DNA of 13,990 nucleotides, from positions 1-13,990 of the forward strand of contig CBDUBU010000087.1 in assembly GCA_965365465.1 (NCBI GenBank). The letters are read 5' to 3'. Every line of letters starts with the position of its first letter. Within the stretch, counting starts at the first letter, position 1. Both the position numbers and the translations under genes were made by a program. Shown piece after piece: positions 1 to 7,872 of this stretch. The DNA is from CBDUBU01 sp965365465. GTDB taxonomy: Bacteria; Bacteroidota; Rhodothermia; Rhodothermales; DASSAV01. The notes beneath the pieces were generated by a model. It did no database searches, was not told the DNA's origin, and saw nothing but the letters and a program-made list of their open reading frames with translations.

Positions 1-1
1 G

Positions 2-1156
2 GTTCTCAACATGGGGCCGCAGCACCCGGCCACCCATGGCGTGCTTCGCTGCGTGGTAAAGCTCGACGGCGAACTGATCGATAAGGCCGTGGTTGACATC
101 GGCTACCTCCACCGGGGCATCGAGAAGCTGGCCGAGTCGAAGACCTATCACGAGTTCATGCCCTACACCGACCGCATGGACTACCTCTCGCCCTACTCGA
201 ACAACGTGGCCTGGTGCCTGGCTGTCGAGAAGCTGGCCGCCGTGGAGGTTCCGGAACGGGCGCAATGGATTCGCATGATCATGTGCGAGCTGGCCCGCAT
301 TTCCTCGCATCTGCTGTGGCTCGGCGTCGGCTTGATGGACGCAGGCGCGGTCTCCGTCTTTCTCTGGACGTTCCAGGAGCGGGAGGACATCTATAAAATC
401 TTCGACGAGGTGGCGGGCGCCCGTTTCACCGTTTCGCATTCCCGCATCGGCGGCCTCGCCACCGACGTGTCGCCCGAAGGCTTCGCGCTCATCCAGGCTT
501 TCGTGGAACGCCTGCCGGGCGTGCTCGACGGCTGGGAAAAACTACTCAACCGCAACCGGATCTGGATCGACCGCAACGACGGCATCGGCGTGCTTTCAGC
601 GGAGGAGGCGCTGGCGCTGGGCATGACCGGCCCTAACCTGCGCTCCACCGGCGTCGATTACGACATACGCCGCTTTGAGCCGTACCTGAAGTACGAGGAA
701 GTGGACTTTACCATCCCGCTCCGCACCGAGGGCGACTGCCTGGCCCGGTATTTCATCCGCATGGAGGAGATGAAGGAAAGCCTGCGCATCATCCGGCAAT
801 GCCTGGAACGCCTGCCGAAAGGCCCCATCCGCACGGACGACGCGAAAAAGGCGTATCCTTCCAAAGAAGAAGTGTACTACTCGATGGAGGGCATGATTCA
901 CGACTTTCTCTATACCGACGTTGGCATCACGCCGCCGCAGGGCGCCGAAAGCTACCACGCCATCGAATCGCCCAAGGGAGAACTCGGCTTTTTCCTGATC
1001 TCGGACGGAACGGGCCGCCCCTGGCGCGTGCGCATCAAGGCGCCGAGCTTTGCCAACCTGCAAGGGCTGGAACACATGATGGAAGGCTCGCTGGTGGCCG
1101 ACACCGTGATTATGATCGGCTCGGTCGATCCGGTCATGGGCGAGTCGGATAAATAG
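2..1156 (+). CDS. nuoD: NADH-quinone oxidoreductase subunit D, 5' partial
   Basis: Complex I 49-kDa-type subunit, on the cytoplasmic peripheral arm where it forms most of the quinone head-group pocket with NuoB. The first ATG in view (11) begins MGPQHPATHGVLR, but this motif is internal in the family. The codons before it read V-L-N in frame, matching the usual LN-MGPQHP context, so the true start lies upstream of the window. Counting from that Met, His9 (ATHGV) and Tyr58 (RMDYLS) correspond to the quinone-site His38 and Tyr87 of Thermus Nqo4, with the same 49-residue spacing. The C-terminus DPVMGESDK is the normal family ending, so the 3' end is complete. NuoE follows after 32 nt on the same strand, consistent with one operon. 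No break or frameshift is visible. Confidence 0.97.
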   Translation, partial: VLNMGPQHPATHGVLRCVVKLDGELIDKAVVDIGYLHRGIEKLAESKTYHEFMPYTDRMDYLSPYSNNVAWCLAVEKLAAVEVPERAQWIRMIMCELARISSHLLWLGVGLMDAGAVSVFLWTFQEREDIYKIFDEVAGARFTVSHSRIGGLATDVSPEGFALIQAFVERLPGVLDGWEKLLNRNRIWIDRNDGIGVLSAEEALALGMTGPNLRSTGVDYDIRRFEPYLKYEEVDFTIPLRTEGDCLARYFIRMEEMKESLRIIRQCLERLPKGPIRTDDAKKAYPSKEEVYYSMEGMIHDFLYTDVGITPPQGAESYHAIESPKGELGFFLISDGTGRPWRVRIKAPSFANLQGLEHMMEGSLVADTVIMIGSVDPVMGESDK

Positions 1157-1188
1157 CCGGGAGCGCAACGTCCCCTGAAAACGAAAAC

Positions 1189-1863
1189 ATGGCTGACTTC
1201 ATAAAAAACCCTGTCGTTCCGCTGCCGGACCAGCATCCGGAACCCCATTTTTCCCCGGAGGAACTGACGTTCAACCAGGAGGAGCAAGCGCTGCTCGACC
1301 GGTTCAAACAGCAGTACCCGACGCCGGAGGGCGCCGTCATGAAGGCGCTCTGGCTGGCGCAGGAAAAGTTCGGGTTCCTGCCTCCGGAGGTCATCAGGCT
1401 GGTAGCCGCCGAGTTGGGCATCTCCTATGCCCTCGCCTACGGCGTCGCCACGTTCTATACGCAGTACTTCAAGGAGCAAAAGGGCAAGTACGTGCTCGAT
1501 GTATGCACCTGCTTTAGCTGCCAGCTTTGCGGCGGCTACGATATGCTGCATTACCTCGAAGAAATCCTCGGCATCCACCGGGGCGAGACGACCCCGGATG
1601 GCCTTTTCACCATTCAGGAAGCCGAATGCCTCGGCGCGTGCGGCTCGGCGCCCATGCTCCAGGTCACAAACGGCCACTATGTTCACAACCTGACGCCGGA
1701 AAAACTGTCGCGCCTCGTGGCGGATCTGCGCGAAGGCCGGGAACCCGGCTTCGTCTCGGTCACGCTCCCGCAGGATGCCGACGACCTGGGCGGCAACCGC
1801 CGCTCGGATGCCGATGCGATAGACGTGTACCTGACACCGCCAGTGGCTGAAAGGCTCAAATAA
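1189..1863 (+). CDS. nuoE: NADH-quinone oxidoreductase subunit E (24-kDa type)
   Basis: Thioredoxin-like [2Fe-2S] subunit of the NADH-dehydrogenase module, carrying the off-pathway N1a cluster next to NuoF. The protein is 224 aa. An N-terminal helical part (about 30-95, including the conserved region around ATFYTQY) precedes the cluster motif: C106-x4-C111 and, 35 residues on, C147-LGA-C151. Two further cysteines, C108 and C114, sit beside the first pair and are not standard ligands. The C-terminal tail (about 185-224) is charged and extends past the usual fold. The ATG at 1189 gives the expected N-terminal length and lacks a good Shine-Dalgarno. It lies between nuoD (32 nt gap) and nuoF (64 nt gap), same strand. 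Confidence 0.96.
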   Translation: MADFIKNPVVPLPDQHPEPHFSPEELTFNQEEQALLDRFKQQYPTPEGAVMKALWLAQEKFGFLPPEVIRLVAAELGISYALAYGVATFYTQYFKEQKGKYVLDVCTCFSCQLCGGYDMLHYLEEILGIHRGETTPDGLFTIQEAECLGACGSAPMLQVTNGHYVHNLTPEKLSRLVADLREGREPGFVSVTLPQDADDLGGNRRSDADAIDVYLTPPVAERLK

Positions 1864-1927
1864 ATTACAGCAGGGACGTTCTCTCACCGGAAGCTGTCCG
1901 GCAAATCCGTTTTATCAGTAGCAGCGC

Positions 1928-3259
1928 ATGGAAGCAAAAACAGGCAAGACCAAAGCCGGAGACTGGAGAAATTACGAGCGCGTTCTGCTCCCTCCTGTGA
2001 AGGATCTGCACCAGCTTGACGTGTATGAGGCGAACGGCGGCTACCGCGCCCTCAAAGACATCCTTTCCGGCGGCGACTGGGACCCCAAAAAGGTGACCGA
2101 AACCGTCAAGTCGAGCGGGCTGCGCGGGCGCGGCGGCGCCGGTTTTTCGACGGGCATGAAGTGGAGTTTCATGCCGCCCGTCGATCCGGAAACGCCGCGC
2201 TACCTCTGCTGCAACGGCGACGAGAGCGAACCCGGCACGTTCAAGGACCGCCAGTTGCTGGAGTACAACCCGCATCTGGTGTTCGAGGGCATCCTGATCG
2301 CGTGCTATGCCATGTCGATCCATACCTGCTACCTCTATGTGCGCGGCGAGTATTCCGACTGGATCATCCACATGGAGCGCGAACTGGCAAAGCTTTACGA
2401 AAAAGGCTATGTCGGCGAGAACATCATGGGGAGCGGCTTTTCCACCGAGATCGTGATTCACAAGGGCGCGGGCGCCTACATCTGCGGGGAAGAATCCAGC
2501 CTGATGGAATCGCTGGAAGGCAAACGGGCCTACCCGCGCATCAAGCCGCCGTTTCCGGCGCAGAAAGGGCTGTGGGGCTACCCCACGACCATCAACAACG
2601 TCGAAACGCTGGCGTGCGTCCCCGTCATTTTCAACAAAACGCCCGGCTGGTTCTGTTCGCTTGGGCCGGAGAAGCATCCGGGGCCGGTGCTCTACGGCGT
2701 CTCCGGGCACGTCAACCGTCCGGGCGTGTATGAGTACCCAACCGGGATGCTGATGACCGACCTGATCTTTGAGGTGTGCGGCGGCGTTCGGGGCGGCAAG
2801 AAGATCAAGGCGGTCGTGCCCGGCGGCAGTTCCACGCCGCCCCTGCGGGCCGACATGATCGAGGGCGTCACGATGGATGCCGAGTCGCTGCGCGAGGCCG
2901 GTTCGATGATGGGCACGGCGGGTATGCTCGTGATGGATGAGGATACGGACATGGTTTCGTGGCTCCGCCGCGTGACGCACTTCTACCACCACGAGAGTTG
3001 CGGCCAGTGTACACCGTGCCGCGAGGGGACCGGCTGGCTCGAAAACCTGGTCACCCGCATCGACGAAGGCGAAGGACACATCCGCGACCTGGATCTGCTG
3101 CTCGACCTATGCACGCAGATGGAGGGCCGCACCGTGTGCGCCCTGGCCGACGCCGCCGCCTGGCCCGTACGCTACACGCTCGACCGCTTCCGCGACGAGT
3201 TCGAGGCGCGGTGCCGCCCCAGCGTTTATGCCGCCGGCGATCTGGTCCTTGCCGAATGA
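1928..3259 (+). CDS. nuoF: NADH-quinone oxidoreductase subunit F (51-kDa type)
   Basis: NADH-binding flavoprotein that passes electrons from NADH via FMN to the N3 [4Fe-4S] cluster. The 443 aa length is normal. Visible motifs in order are the glycine-rich nucleotide/FMN site GLRGRGGAGFSTGMKW (64-79), CNGDESEPGTFKDR (95-108), the ICGEESSL loop (185-192) with GYPTTINNVET (217-227), and the N3 ligands C358-x2-C361-x2-C364 with C404. All expected cluster and nucleotide residues appear present, so it should be active. The N-terminus before about residue 12 is not conserved, so the ATG at 1928 is the simplest start but a nearby one is possible. No clear Shine-Dalgarno is seen. It sits 64 nt after nuoE and 36 nt before nuoG. 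Confidence 0.97.
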   Translation: MEAKTGKTKAGDWRNYERVLLPPVKDLHQLDVYEANGGYRALKDILSGGDWDPKKVTETVKSSGLRGRGGAGFSTGMKWSFMPPVDPETPRYLCCNGDESEPGTFKDRQLLEYNPHLVFEGILIACYAMSIHTCYLYVRGEYSDWIIHMERELAKLYEKGYVGENIMGSGFSTEIVIHKGAGAYICGEESSLMESLEGKRAYPRIKPPFPAQKGLWGYPTTINNVETLACVPVIFNKTPGWFCSLGPEKHPGPVLYGVSGHVNRPGVYEYPTGMLMTDLIFEVCGGVRGGKKIKAVVPGGSSTPPLRADMIEGVTMDAESLREAGSMMGTAGMLVMDEDTDMVSWLRRVTHFYHHESCGQCTPCREGTGWLENLVTRIDEGEGHIRDLDLLLDLCTQMEGRTVCALADAAAWPVRYTLDRFRDEFEARCRPSVYAAGDLVLAE

Positions 3260-3295
3260 GCAGGCCCCATTCCCTGTAATCGATTCACAACTGCC

Positions 3296-5026
3296 ATGCC
3301 AACGGTCACCATAGACGGTCAGGTTTTTACCTACGAGGGCAAACCCAAGCTGCTGCAATTCTGCCTCGACATCGGAGCCGAACTGCCCCATTTCTGCTAT
3401 CATCCCGCGATGACCATTCCGGCGAACTGCCGTCAGTGCCTCGTGGAAATCGGCACGCCCGTGATCGACCGGGAAACGAAACAGCCCAAGCGCGACGAAA
3501 ACGGCGACCCGGTCATCCAGTTTTTCCCCAAGCTCATGACCAGTTGCTCCGTAGACATCACAGACGGCATGGTTGTCAAAACGCACCGGAGCAGCGATAC
3601 GGTCGAACGGGCGCAGAAGGACAATCTGGAGTTCCTGCTGATCAACCACCCCCTGGACTGCCCCATCTGCGATCAGGCCGGGCATTGCCCGCTCCAGATC
3701 CAGGCGTATAAATACGGGCCGGAAGGGTCGCGGTTCGAGTTTCGCAAGGTGCATAAGCCCAAGCGCGTCAAGCTCGGCCCGCACGTCATGCTCGATGCCG
3801 AGCGCTGCATCAACTGCACGCGCTGCACCCGTTTCACAGCGGAGATCTCGGAGAGCCACCAGCTCACCATCATCCAGCGCGGCGTGCGCAACTACCCGAT
3901 GACGCCGCCCGGCGTTACGTTCGATGACCCCTATTCGATGAACGTCATCGACATCTGCCCCGTCGGCGCGTTGACTTCCATCGATTTCCGTTTTCAGGCG
4001 CGTGCGTGGGAGGTGAGCCAGACGCCCTCCATCACGGTCACGAACGCGAAAGGCTCGAACTGCGTGTACTGGGTGCGCGACAACCTGGTTTTGAAGGTCG
4101 TCGCCCGGCAGAACATGGAGGTCAATGAATACTGGCTTCCGGATGAAGACCGGCTGGGCTACCGGATGTTCAACGAAAACCGCCCGGAAGGGCCACAGAT
4201 AAGAACCGGCGGCGTGCTTGCCGGCGCTGCCTGGGAACAGGCGTATGCACGCGCCGCCGAAATCCTTAAATCAGCCTCCGGCAGCGAAATCCTTTTCCTG
4301 GGTTCCGCCTATGCCACCGTGGAGGACAACTACCTCTTGCAGCGCCTCGCCGAGGCCGTAGGCGCCGCCGTGGCCGGATTCATCCCGCACGAAACGCCCG
4401 GCGCCGGAGACGGCTGGCTCGTCACGGACGACAAGACGCCGAACGCCGAGGGCTGCCGCCGCCTCGGACTCGAACCGGTGGACGCAGCCGCCCTCCGGGA
4501 GCGGATGCGCACAGGCGCGTTCAAGGTGCTGTATGTGCTGGAGGACGACCCGGTTGCTTCCGGGCTTTTCGCAGCTTCCGACCTCGATGGCGTCCAGGTC
4601 GTGCTGCATCCTTACCACACGACCAACCAGACGCTCCCCTATGCCGACGTGTCGCTTCCGGCGGCGATGGTGGTCGAGACGGTCGGCACATACGTCAATC
4701 TCGACGGGCACGCGCAACGGGTGCGCCCGGCCAAGACCATCCGGGGCGTCAACCGCACGCTGATGATGGAAATGGGCCAGAGCCGCCAGGACCGGCACGG
4801 CACGCCGTTCGACCGGTGGCACAACGAATCCCACCAGATCGACTGCAAGCCGGGCTGGGAGACGCTTCCGCTCGTTGCCGACCTGCTCGGCCATGACCTC
4901 AAGCACAGAGGGCCGAAGTTCATCATGCAGGAGATTGCCGAAGCCCATCCTGCCTTTGAAGGGGCCACCTATGCCGCAATGGGACTGCTGGGCGTGCGCC
5001 TTTCAGAGGTGGCAGAGCCTGCCTGA
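3296..5026 (+). CDS. nuoG: NADH-quinone oxidoreductase subunit G (75-kDa type), short form
   Basis: Iron-sulfur subunit that wires NuoF to NuoI in the peripheral arm. The protein is 576 aa. An N-terminal ferredoxin domain binds N1b (C34, C45, C48, C84). The gap between C48 and C84 is long because of a charged insert at about 55-78. The His/Cys cluster N5 follows (H118, C122, C125, C131), then N4 (C171, C174, C177, C221). The molybdopterin-oxidoreductase-like region after about 240 is much shorter than in E. coli-type NuoG, and the CxxCxxxC start of the extra N7 cluster is absent (the segment reads SITVTNAKGSNC). This is the last gene of the visible operon: 127 nt later a convergent cold-shock gene ends, and no nuoH follows. 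Confidence 0.95.
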   Translation: MPTVTIDGQVFTYEGKPKLLQFCLDIGAELPHFCYHPAMTIPANCRQCLVEIGTPVIDRETKQPKRDENGDPVIQFFPKLMTSCSVDITDGMVVKTHRSSDTVERAQKDNLEFLLINHPLDCPICDQAGHCPLQIQAYKYGPEGSRFEFRKVHKPKRVKLGPHVMLDAERCINCTRCTRFTAEISESHQLTIIQRGVRNYPMTPPGVTFDDPYSMNVIDICPVGALTSIDFRFQARAWEVSQTPSITVTNAKGSNCVYWVRDNLVLKVVARQNMEVNEYWLPDEDRLGYRMFNENRPEGPQIRTGGVLAGAAWEQAYARAAEILKSASGSEILFLGSAYATVEDNYLLQRLAEAVGAAVAGFIPHETPGAGDGWLVTDDKTPNAEGCRRLGLEPVDAAALRERMRTGAFKVLYVLEDDPVASGLFAASDLDGVQVVLHPYHTTNQTLPYADVSLPAAMVVETVGTYVNLDGHAQRVRPAKTIRGVNRTLMMEMGQSRQDRHGTPFDRWHNESHQIDCKPGWETLPLVADLLGHDLKHRGPKFIMQEIAEAHPAFEGATYAAMGLLGVRLSEVAEPA

Positions 5027-5035
5027 ACAGGATGC

Positions 5036-5151
5036 CGGGCTTACGCCCGCCCGCAAGAGCCTGCCGCGCTGCTTTCAGGCGCTGTTCTTTCTGCACGGTA
5101 GGCCGCACTCGTGTCCGCGTTGCGCTGGGGACCGCCTCCGCCGGGACGGCG
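5036..5151. terminator. Possible weak bidirectional termination region
   Basis: Two short GC hairpins lie between the convergent ends of nuoG and the cold-shock gene: CGGGC-TTAC-GCCCG at 5036-5049 and CGCCG-GGA-CGGCG at 5139-5151. Neither has a T-tract on either strand, so this is a structural suggestion only. Termination is expected here because the two transcription units converge, but the sequence does not show a classical intrinsic terminator. Confidence 0.2.
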
Positions 5152-5153
5152 CC

Positions 5154-5378
5154 TTATTCGTAGCCGCGCGGCGCCACGCGGCGCACCTCCTTAGCCATAT
5201 CGCCCGCCAGGCCGCCTTCTACGTCGTAGGTAACCCGGTCGCCGACGGTGATCAGATCCCCGGTCTGGTGGTCGGCCACCACTTTCCGGTCAAAGGGAAT
5301 CTTGCCGCCGCCTTCTTCGGGCTGGATAAAGCCCTTGCCGGATTCCTCGTCAAACGATTCGATAACGCCTTCTGCCAT
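5154..5378 (-). CDS. Divergent cold-shock-domain protein
   Basis: Small acidic 74 aa protein with the length and beta-barrel pattern of the cold-shock (CspA) family, single-stranded nucleic-acid-binding proteins of the cytoplasm. It opens MAEGVIESFDEESGKGFIQP, which aligns with the beta1-beta2 hairpin of CspA, and ends in the usual V-x-Y-D-V and A-K-E-V strands. The RNA-contacting signature is weak. RNP1 (normally KGFGFI) reads SGKGFI and RNP2 (normally VFVHF) reads KIPFD, so several stacking aromatics are missing. It is convergent with nuoG and 99 nt downstream of the methyltransferase on the same strand, with a roughly 100 nt AT-richer leader that contains repeats. RNA chaperone function is a family-based guess, and a different ligand preference is possible. 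Confidence 0.8.
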   Translation of the reverse strand: MAEGVIESFDEESGKGFIQPEEGGGKIPFDRKVVADHQTGDLITVGDRVTYDVEGGLAGDMAKEVRRVAPRGYE

Positions 5379-5420
5379 AGCCTTTAACCGTCAGGTGAAT
5401 GAAACAGGTTAAAAGCTAAA

Positions 5421-5439
5421 GTTACACCTCCTGTTACAC
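5421..5439. repeat. Direct repeat GTTACAC x2 in cold-shock gene leader
   Basis: GTTACAC occurs at 5421-5427 and again at 5433-5439, 12 nt apart start to start, about one helical turn. The bases between and around them read AGGAGGTG on the - strand, a perfect match to the 16S anti-Shine-Dalgarno. That match is about 45 nt upstream of the cold-shock ATG and no start codon lies at a usable distance from it. The region could be an operator or a structured mRNA leader; neither is shown. Confidence 0.35.
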
Positions 5440-5477
5440 TCTCATTGTAAACAACCTGAAAGATCGGAAGGCGCTGC

Positions 5478-6320
5478 TCAGGGCTTGCGAGCGGCGAAAA
5501 GGCCGTAATGAAAAGCGCCGGTGCGGTAGGCCAGCCAGATGCGGAGCACCGTGAGGGCAAAAATGCGGTTCTGGTTGACGTTGGAAAGGAGGAAGGCGCG
5601 GTAGTCCGGCTTGTGCAGGATGCCGCTCAGCACGTCCCGGACGCAGAGGGTCCAGGTTTTGCGCACCTGCACGCTCAGGTCCTCGAACATCTCCTGCGTC
5701 AGCCCGGCGCCGGTCAGCAGTTCCAGATACTCGGAAGCCGTGCCCAGACCCGGCAGCCGGCCCTCCCGGCAGATCGGTTCGAGCAGATAGCGCTCCTCCC
5801 AGGGCCGCACGCCCTCTCCGGCCAGCCACGCGCACACGACCAGCCGCCCGCCCGGACGCAGCACCCGCTCGGCCTCGACGAAAAACCGGCGCTTGTCGGT
5901 CATGTGCGCCAGGCTCTCGATGGCGATTACCGCGTCGAAAGACGCGGAGGGAAAGCTGTTTTCCAACCAGTCGCACAACAGGTACGCCGGGTTGTCGCCG
6001 GTGGAACGCGCGCGCGCGTACTGGTATTGCGCCCCGGAAACGGTCAGCGCGGTGACGCGGGCGCCCTTTTCCTGCGCGAGATAACGGGCGGTGGCGCCGT
6101 ATCCGGCCCCCACGTCGCATACCTTGCTTCCCTGCCCGATCCGGGCATGGCGTGCGACGAGTTCCACCAATTGCCGCACCGCCGTCCCCTGGGATTCCCT
6201 GCCGGTAAGCCAGAGTCCGTGGTGGACGTGCTCGCCCCAGAGTTCGCGGTAGAACCGGTCCAGTTCGTCGTAGTGGAGGGCTACATCGTTTCGGGTTGTC
6301 GTTTGCTTCGGGTAGATCAT
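5478..6320 (-). CDS. Class I SAM-dependent methyltransferase
   Basis: A 280 aa Rossmann-fold methyltransferase. Motif I, the SAM-binding glycine loop, is VCDVGAGYG (67-75). The acidic motif II region is near 90-95, motif post-I/IV is FDAVIAIESLAHM (128-140), and the ERVLRPGGRL motif is at 151-160. The N-terminal HYDELDRFYRELWGEHVHHG (16-35) resembles the gamma-tocopherol/sterol/small-molecule C- and N-methyltransferase group, so the substrate is probably a small molecule, but it cannot be named. The frame stays open upstream to 6464. I chose the ATG at 6320 because homology begins right after it and because it leaves a divergent promoter region before the glycoside hydrolase. The preceding in-frame residues look non-coding. 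Confidence 0.88.
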   Translation of the reverse strand: MIYPKQTTTRNDVALHYDELDRFYRELWGEHVHHGLWLTGRESQGTAVRQLVELVARHARIGQGSKVCDVGAGYGATARYLAQEKGARVTALTVSGAQYQYARARSTGDNPAYLLCDWLENSFPSASFDAVIAIESLAHMTDKRRFFVEAERVLRPGGRLVVCAWLAGEGVRPWEERYLLEPICREGRLPGLGTASEYLELLTGAGLTQEMFEDLSVQVRKTWTLCVRDVLSGILHKPDYRAFLLSNVNQNRIFALTVLRIWLAYRTGAFHYGLFAARKP

Positions 6321-6388
6321 AGGGAGGCGTTTCGGTTGCCGGAGAAGTCTTTTGCCCGGCGCATCCGGCGCTGGTGCAACCCGGAAGC

Positions 6389-6418
6389 AGAATACAGCGT
6401 TCTCAGAAAAGTTTTCAA
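6389..6418 (-). promoter_or_regulatory. Candidate promoter of the methyltransferase gene
   Basis: On the - strand TTGAAA (6418-6413) is followed after 18 nt by TATTCT (6394-6389). These are five and four matches to the sigma-70 -35 and -10 consensus. Transcription would start near 6382, leaving a leader of about 60 nt before the ATG at 6320. It lies in the 115 nt divergent gap shared with the glycoside hydrolase gene. Bacteroidota often use a different consensus (TTTG / TAnnTTTG), so this is tentative. Confidence 0.35.
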
Positions 6419-6435
6419 GTCGCCGGGCAGTCCAG

Positions 6436-7527
6436 ATGCGCTTTCCCTTTTGCTTTTTGTGCATGGCACTGGCTGCCTTCCTTGCTCCGGCTATGGGCTG
6501 CGCCGTGGAAGATACGGCTTCTGACGAGGTGCGTGTGCTTCCGCCGCCTGCCGACAGCCTCGTGCGCGTTCAGGGGGTGACGCTGGACGCAAGGCAGGCG
6601 CCGGGCCTGCCCACGCTGGAGCGCCTGCGCGATCTCGGCGCCAGACACCTCGTGCTCGTCCCGTTCGGTTTCCAACCCCGTATCGACCTGCCCGAAATCC
6701 GACACAACCCGGAATCCCGGTGGTACAGCGAGAGTGACGCAGGCATCCGGGATCTTGCCCGGCAGGCCGACTCGCTCGGCATGGCGGTGGTTCTCAAACC
6801 GCACGTCTGGGTGGGGCGCGGCGACGGCGGCGAACAGAACTGGAGCGCCATCCGGTTTGAAACGGAGCAGGCATGGACGCAGTGGGAAGCGCAGTACCGC
6901 GACTTTGTGATGCACTACGCCCGGCTTTCGACCGAGATCGGCGCGCCCCTGTTCTGCATCGGGACGGAACTGGCCTCTGCGGCCCGCGCCCGCCCAGCGT
7001 TCTGGCGCAGCCTCATCGCCGAGGTGCGCGAGGTTTATCCGGGCAAGCTGACCTATGCCGCCAACTGGTATGAGGAGTACGAGCACATCACGTTCTGGGA
7101 CGCGCTCGATTACATCGGCATTCAGGCATATTTCCCGCTCGGCAAAGCCGAAAACCCGGAGAGGCGCGCATTTCGGGAGCAATGGAAAGCGCATTGCGCG
7201 GCGCTGCTGCGGCTGCACCGTGAGGTAAACCGCCCGATCCTGTTCACGGAAATCGGGTACCGCAGCGTTTCCTATGCTGCCGCCGAACCCTGGCGCTGGC
7301 CTTCCCGTGAGGAACAGGATCAGATCGAACCCGACGAAGCGCTGCAGGCCAGTCTGTACCGGGCCTTTTTCGAGTCAGTCTGGAAGGAACCCTGGTTTGC
7401 CGGAGCGATCCTCTGGAAGTGGTATCCGGAGAACCGGCCTGATCCGGCCCGGCACAGGCTCGATTTCACGCCGCAGGACAAGCAGGCCGAGCACGTCATC
7501 GGCGCCTGGTTTCGCGGCGCGCCCTGA
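6436..7527 (+). CDS. Predicted lipoprotein glycoside hydrolase, GH113-like TIM barrel
   Basis: A 363 aa secreted or membrane-anchored enzyme. Residues 1-21 form a hydrophobic signal ending in PAMG before C22, a plausible lipobox, so export and lipid anchoring are likely. The rest resembles the (beta/alpha)8 fold of family 113 beta-mannanases and related cellulase-superfamily proteins. The likely acid/base is E178 in IGTELAS and the likely nucleophile is E272 in LFTEIGYRS. Other signature segments are KLTYAANWYEEY (204-215), DYIGIQAYFPL (225-235) and the C-terminal ILWKWYPEN (325-333). The frame is open from a TTG at 6352, but the ATG at 6436 starts exactly at the signal peptide. No carbohydrate-binding module, transporter or sugar regulator is adjacent, so the substrate (beta-mannan or another glycan) is unknown. 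Confidence 0.85.
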   Translation: MRFPFCFLCMALAAFLAPAMGCAVEDTASDEVRVLPPPADSLVRVQGVTLDARQAPGLPTLERLRDLGARHLVLVPFGFQPRIDLPEIRHNPESRWYSESDAGIRDLARQADSLGMAVVLKPHVWVGRGDGGEQNWSAIRFETEQAWTQWEAQYRDFVMHYARLSTEIGAPLFCIGTELASAARARPAFWRSLIAEVREVYPGKLTYAANWYEEYEHITFWDALDYIGIQAYFPLGKAENPERRAFREQWKAHCAALLRLHREVNRPILFTEIGYRSVSYAAAEPWRWPSREEQDQIEPDEALQASLYRAFFESVWKEPWFAGAILWKWYPENRPDPARHRLDFTPQDKQAEHVIGAWFRGAP

Positions 7528-7650
7528 AGCAACTCTGTTCTCGCCGCCGGATCACGACTTTCGGCCGTGCGCCTCGCCGCATGGAGCAACAAGCGCCGTT
7601 GCGCGTACAGTTCAGAAGGTCGATAAAACCCATAAATCTCGTCGCCAGCC

Positions 7651-7872
7651 ATGCAATTGACTGCCATATTCAAACAGGTTCCCGAAGGGTACATTGCCTT
7701 TATTGAAGAACTGCCGGGCGTTAACACGCAGGGGGAAACCATTGAAGAAGCGCGGGAAAACCTGAAAGAAGCGCTGGAACTCGTGCTCGAAGCCAACCGG
7801 GTTCTTGCCAGGGAGGAACTGGCCGGAGAGGAAGTCGTGCGCGAAGCGTTCGACCTGCCGGAGGCGGCATGA
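7651..7872 (+). CDS. hicB: HicB-family antitoxin-like protein
   Basis: A 73 aa protein with the HicB partial-RNase-H-like fold. It has an N-terminal strand pair (MQLTAIFKQVPEGYIAFIEE), then the family signature PGVNTQGETIEEARENLKEA (22-41), and an acidic C-terminal helix. There is no DNA-binding ribbon-helix-helix or HTH tail, which is normal for the short class. In HicAB modules it neutralises the mRNA-cleaving toxin HicA. Its stop overlaps the next start (ATGA at 7869-7872), the usual coupling to hicA, but that hicA is broken. Gene order is antitoxin first, toxin second. The ATG at 7651 has no recognisable Shine-Dalgarno. Confidence 0.85.
   Translation: MQLTAIFKQVPEGYIAFIEELPGVNTQGETIEEARENLKEALELVLEANRVLAREELAGEEVVREAFDLPEAA

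Noticed and set aside
952..1887. A 311-codon - strand frame across the end of nuoD and nuoE
   Set aside because: Antisense to two conserved Complex I genes; no domain is visible.
1865..3079. A 404-codon open frame on the - strand opposite nuoF
   Set aside because: It is fully antisense to nuoF, a gene with clear motifs; its composition is the His/Arg/Ala-rich pattern expected of a high-GC shadow frame, with no recognisable domain.
6352..6435. TTG start giving 28 more residues to the glycoside hydrolase
   Set aside because: The added residues are not a signal and would place the export signal internally; the ATG at 6436 begins exactly at the signal peptide.
5508..6524. A 338-codon + strand frame opposite the methyltransferase
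   Set aside because: Antisense to a gene with clear SAM-binding motifs and lacking any family resemblance.
7528..7650. Possible terminator GCAAC-n7-GTTGC between the glycoside hydrolase and hicB
   Set aside because: Only a 5-bp stem with no T-tract; not enough for a terminator call.
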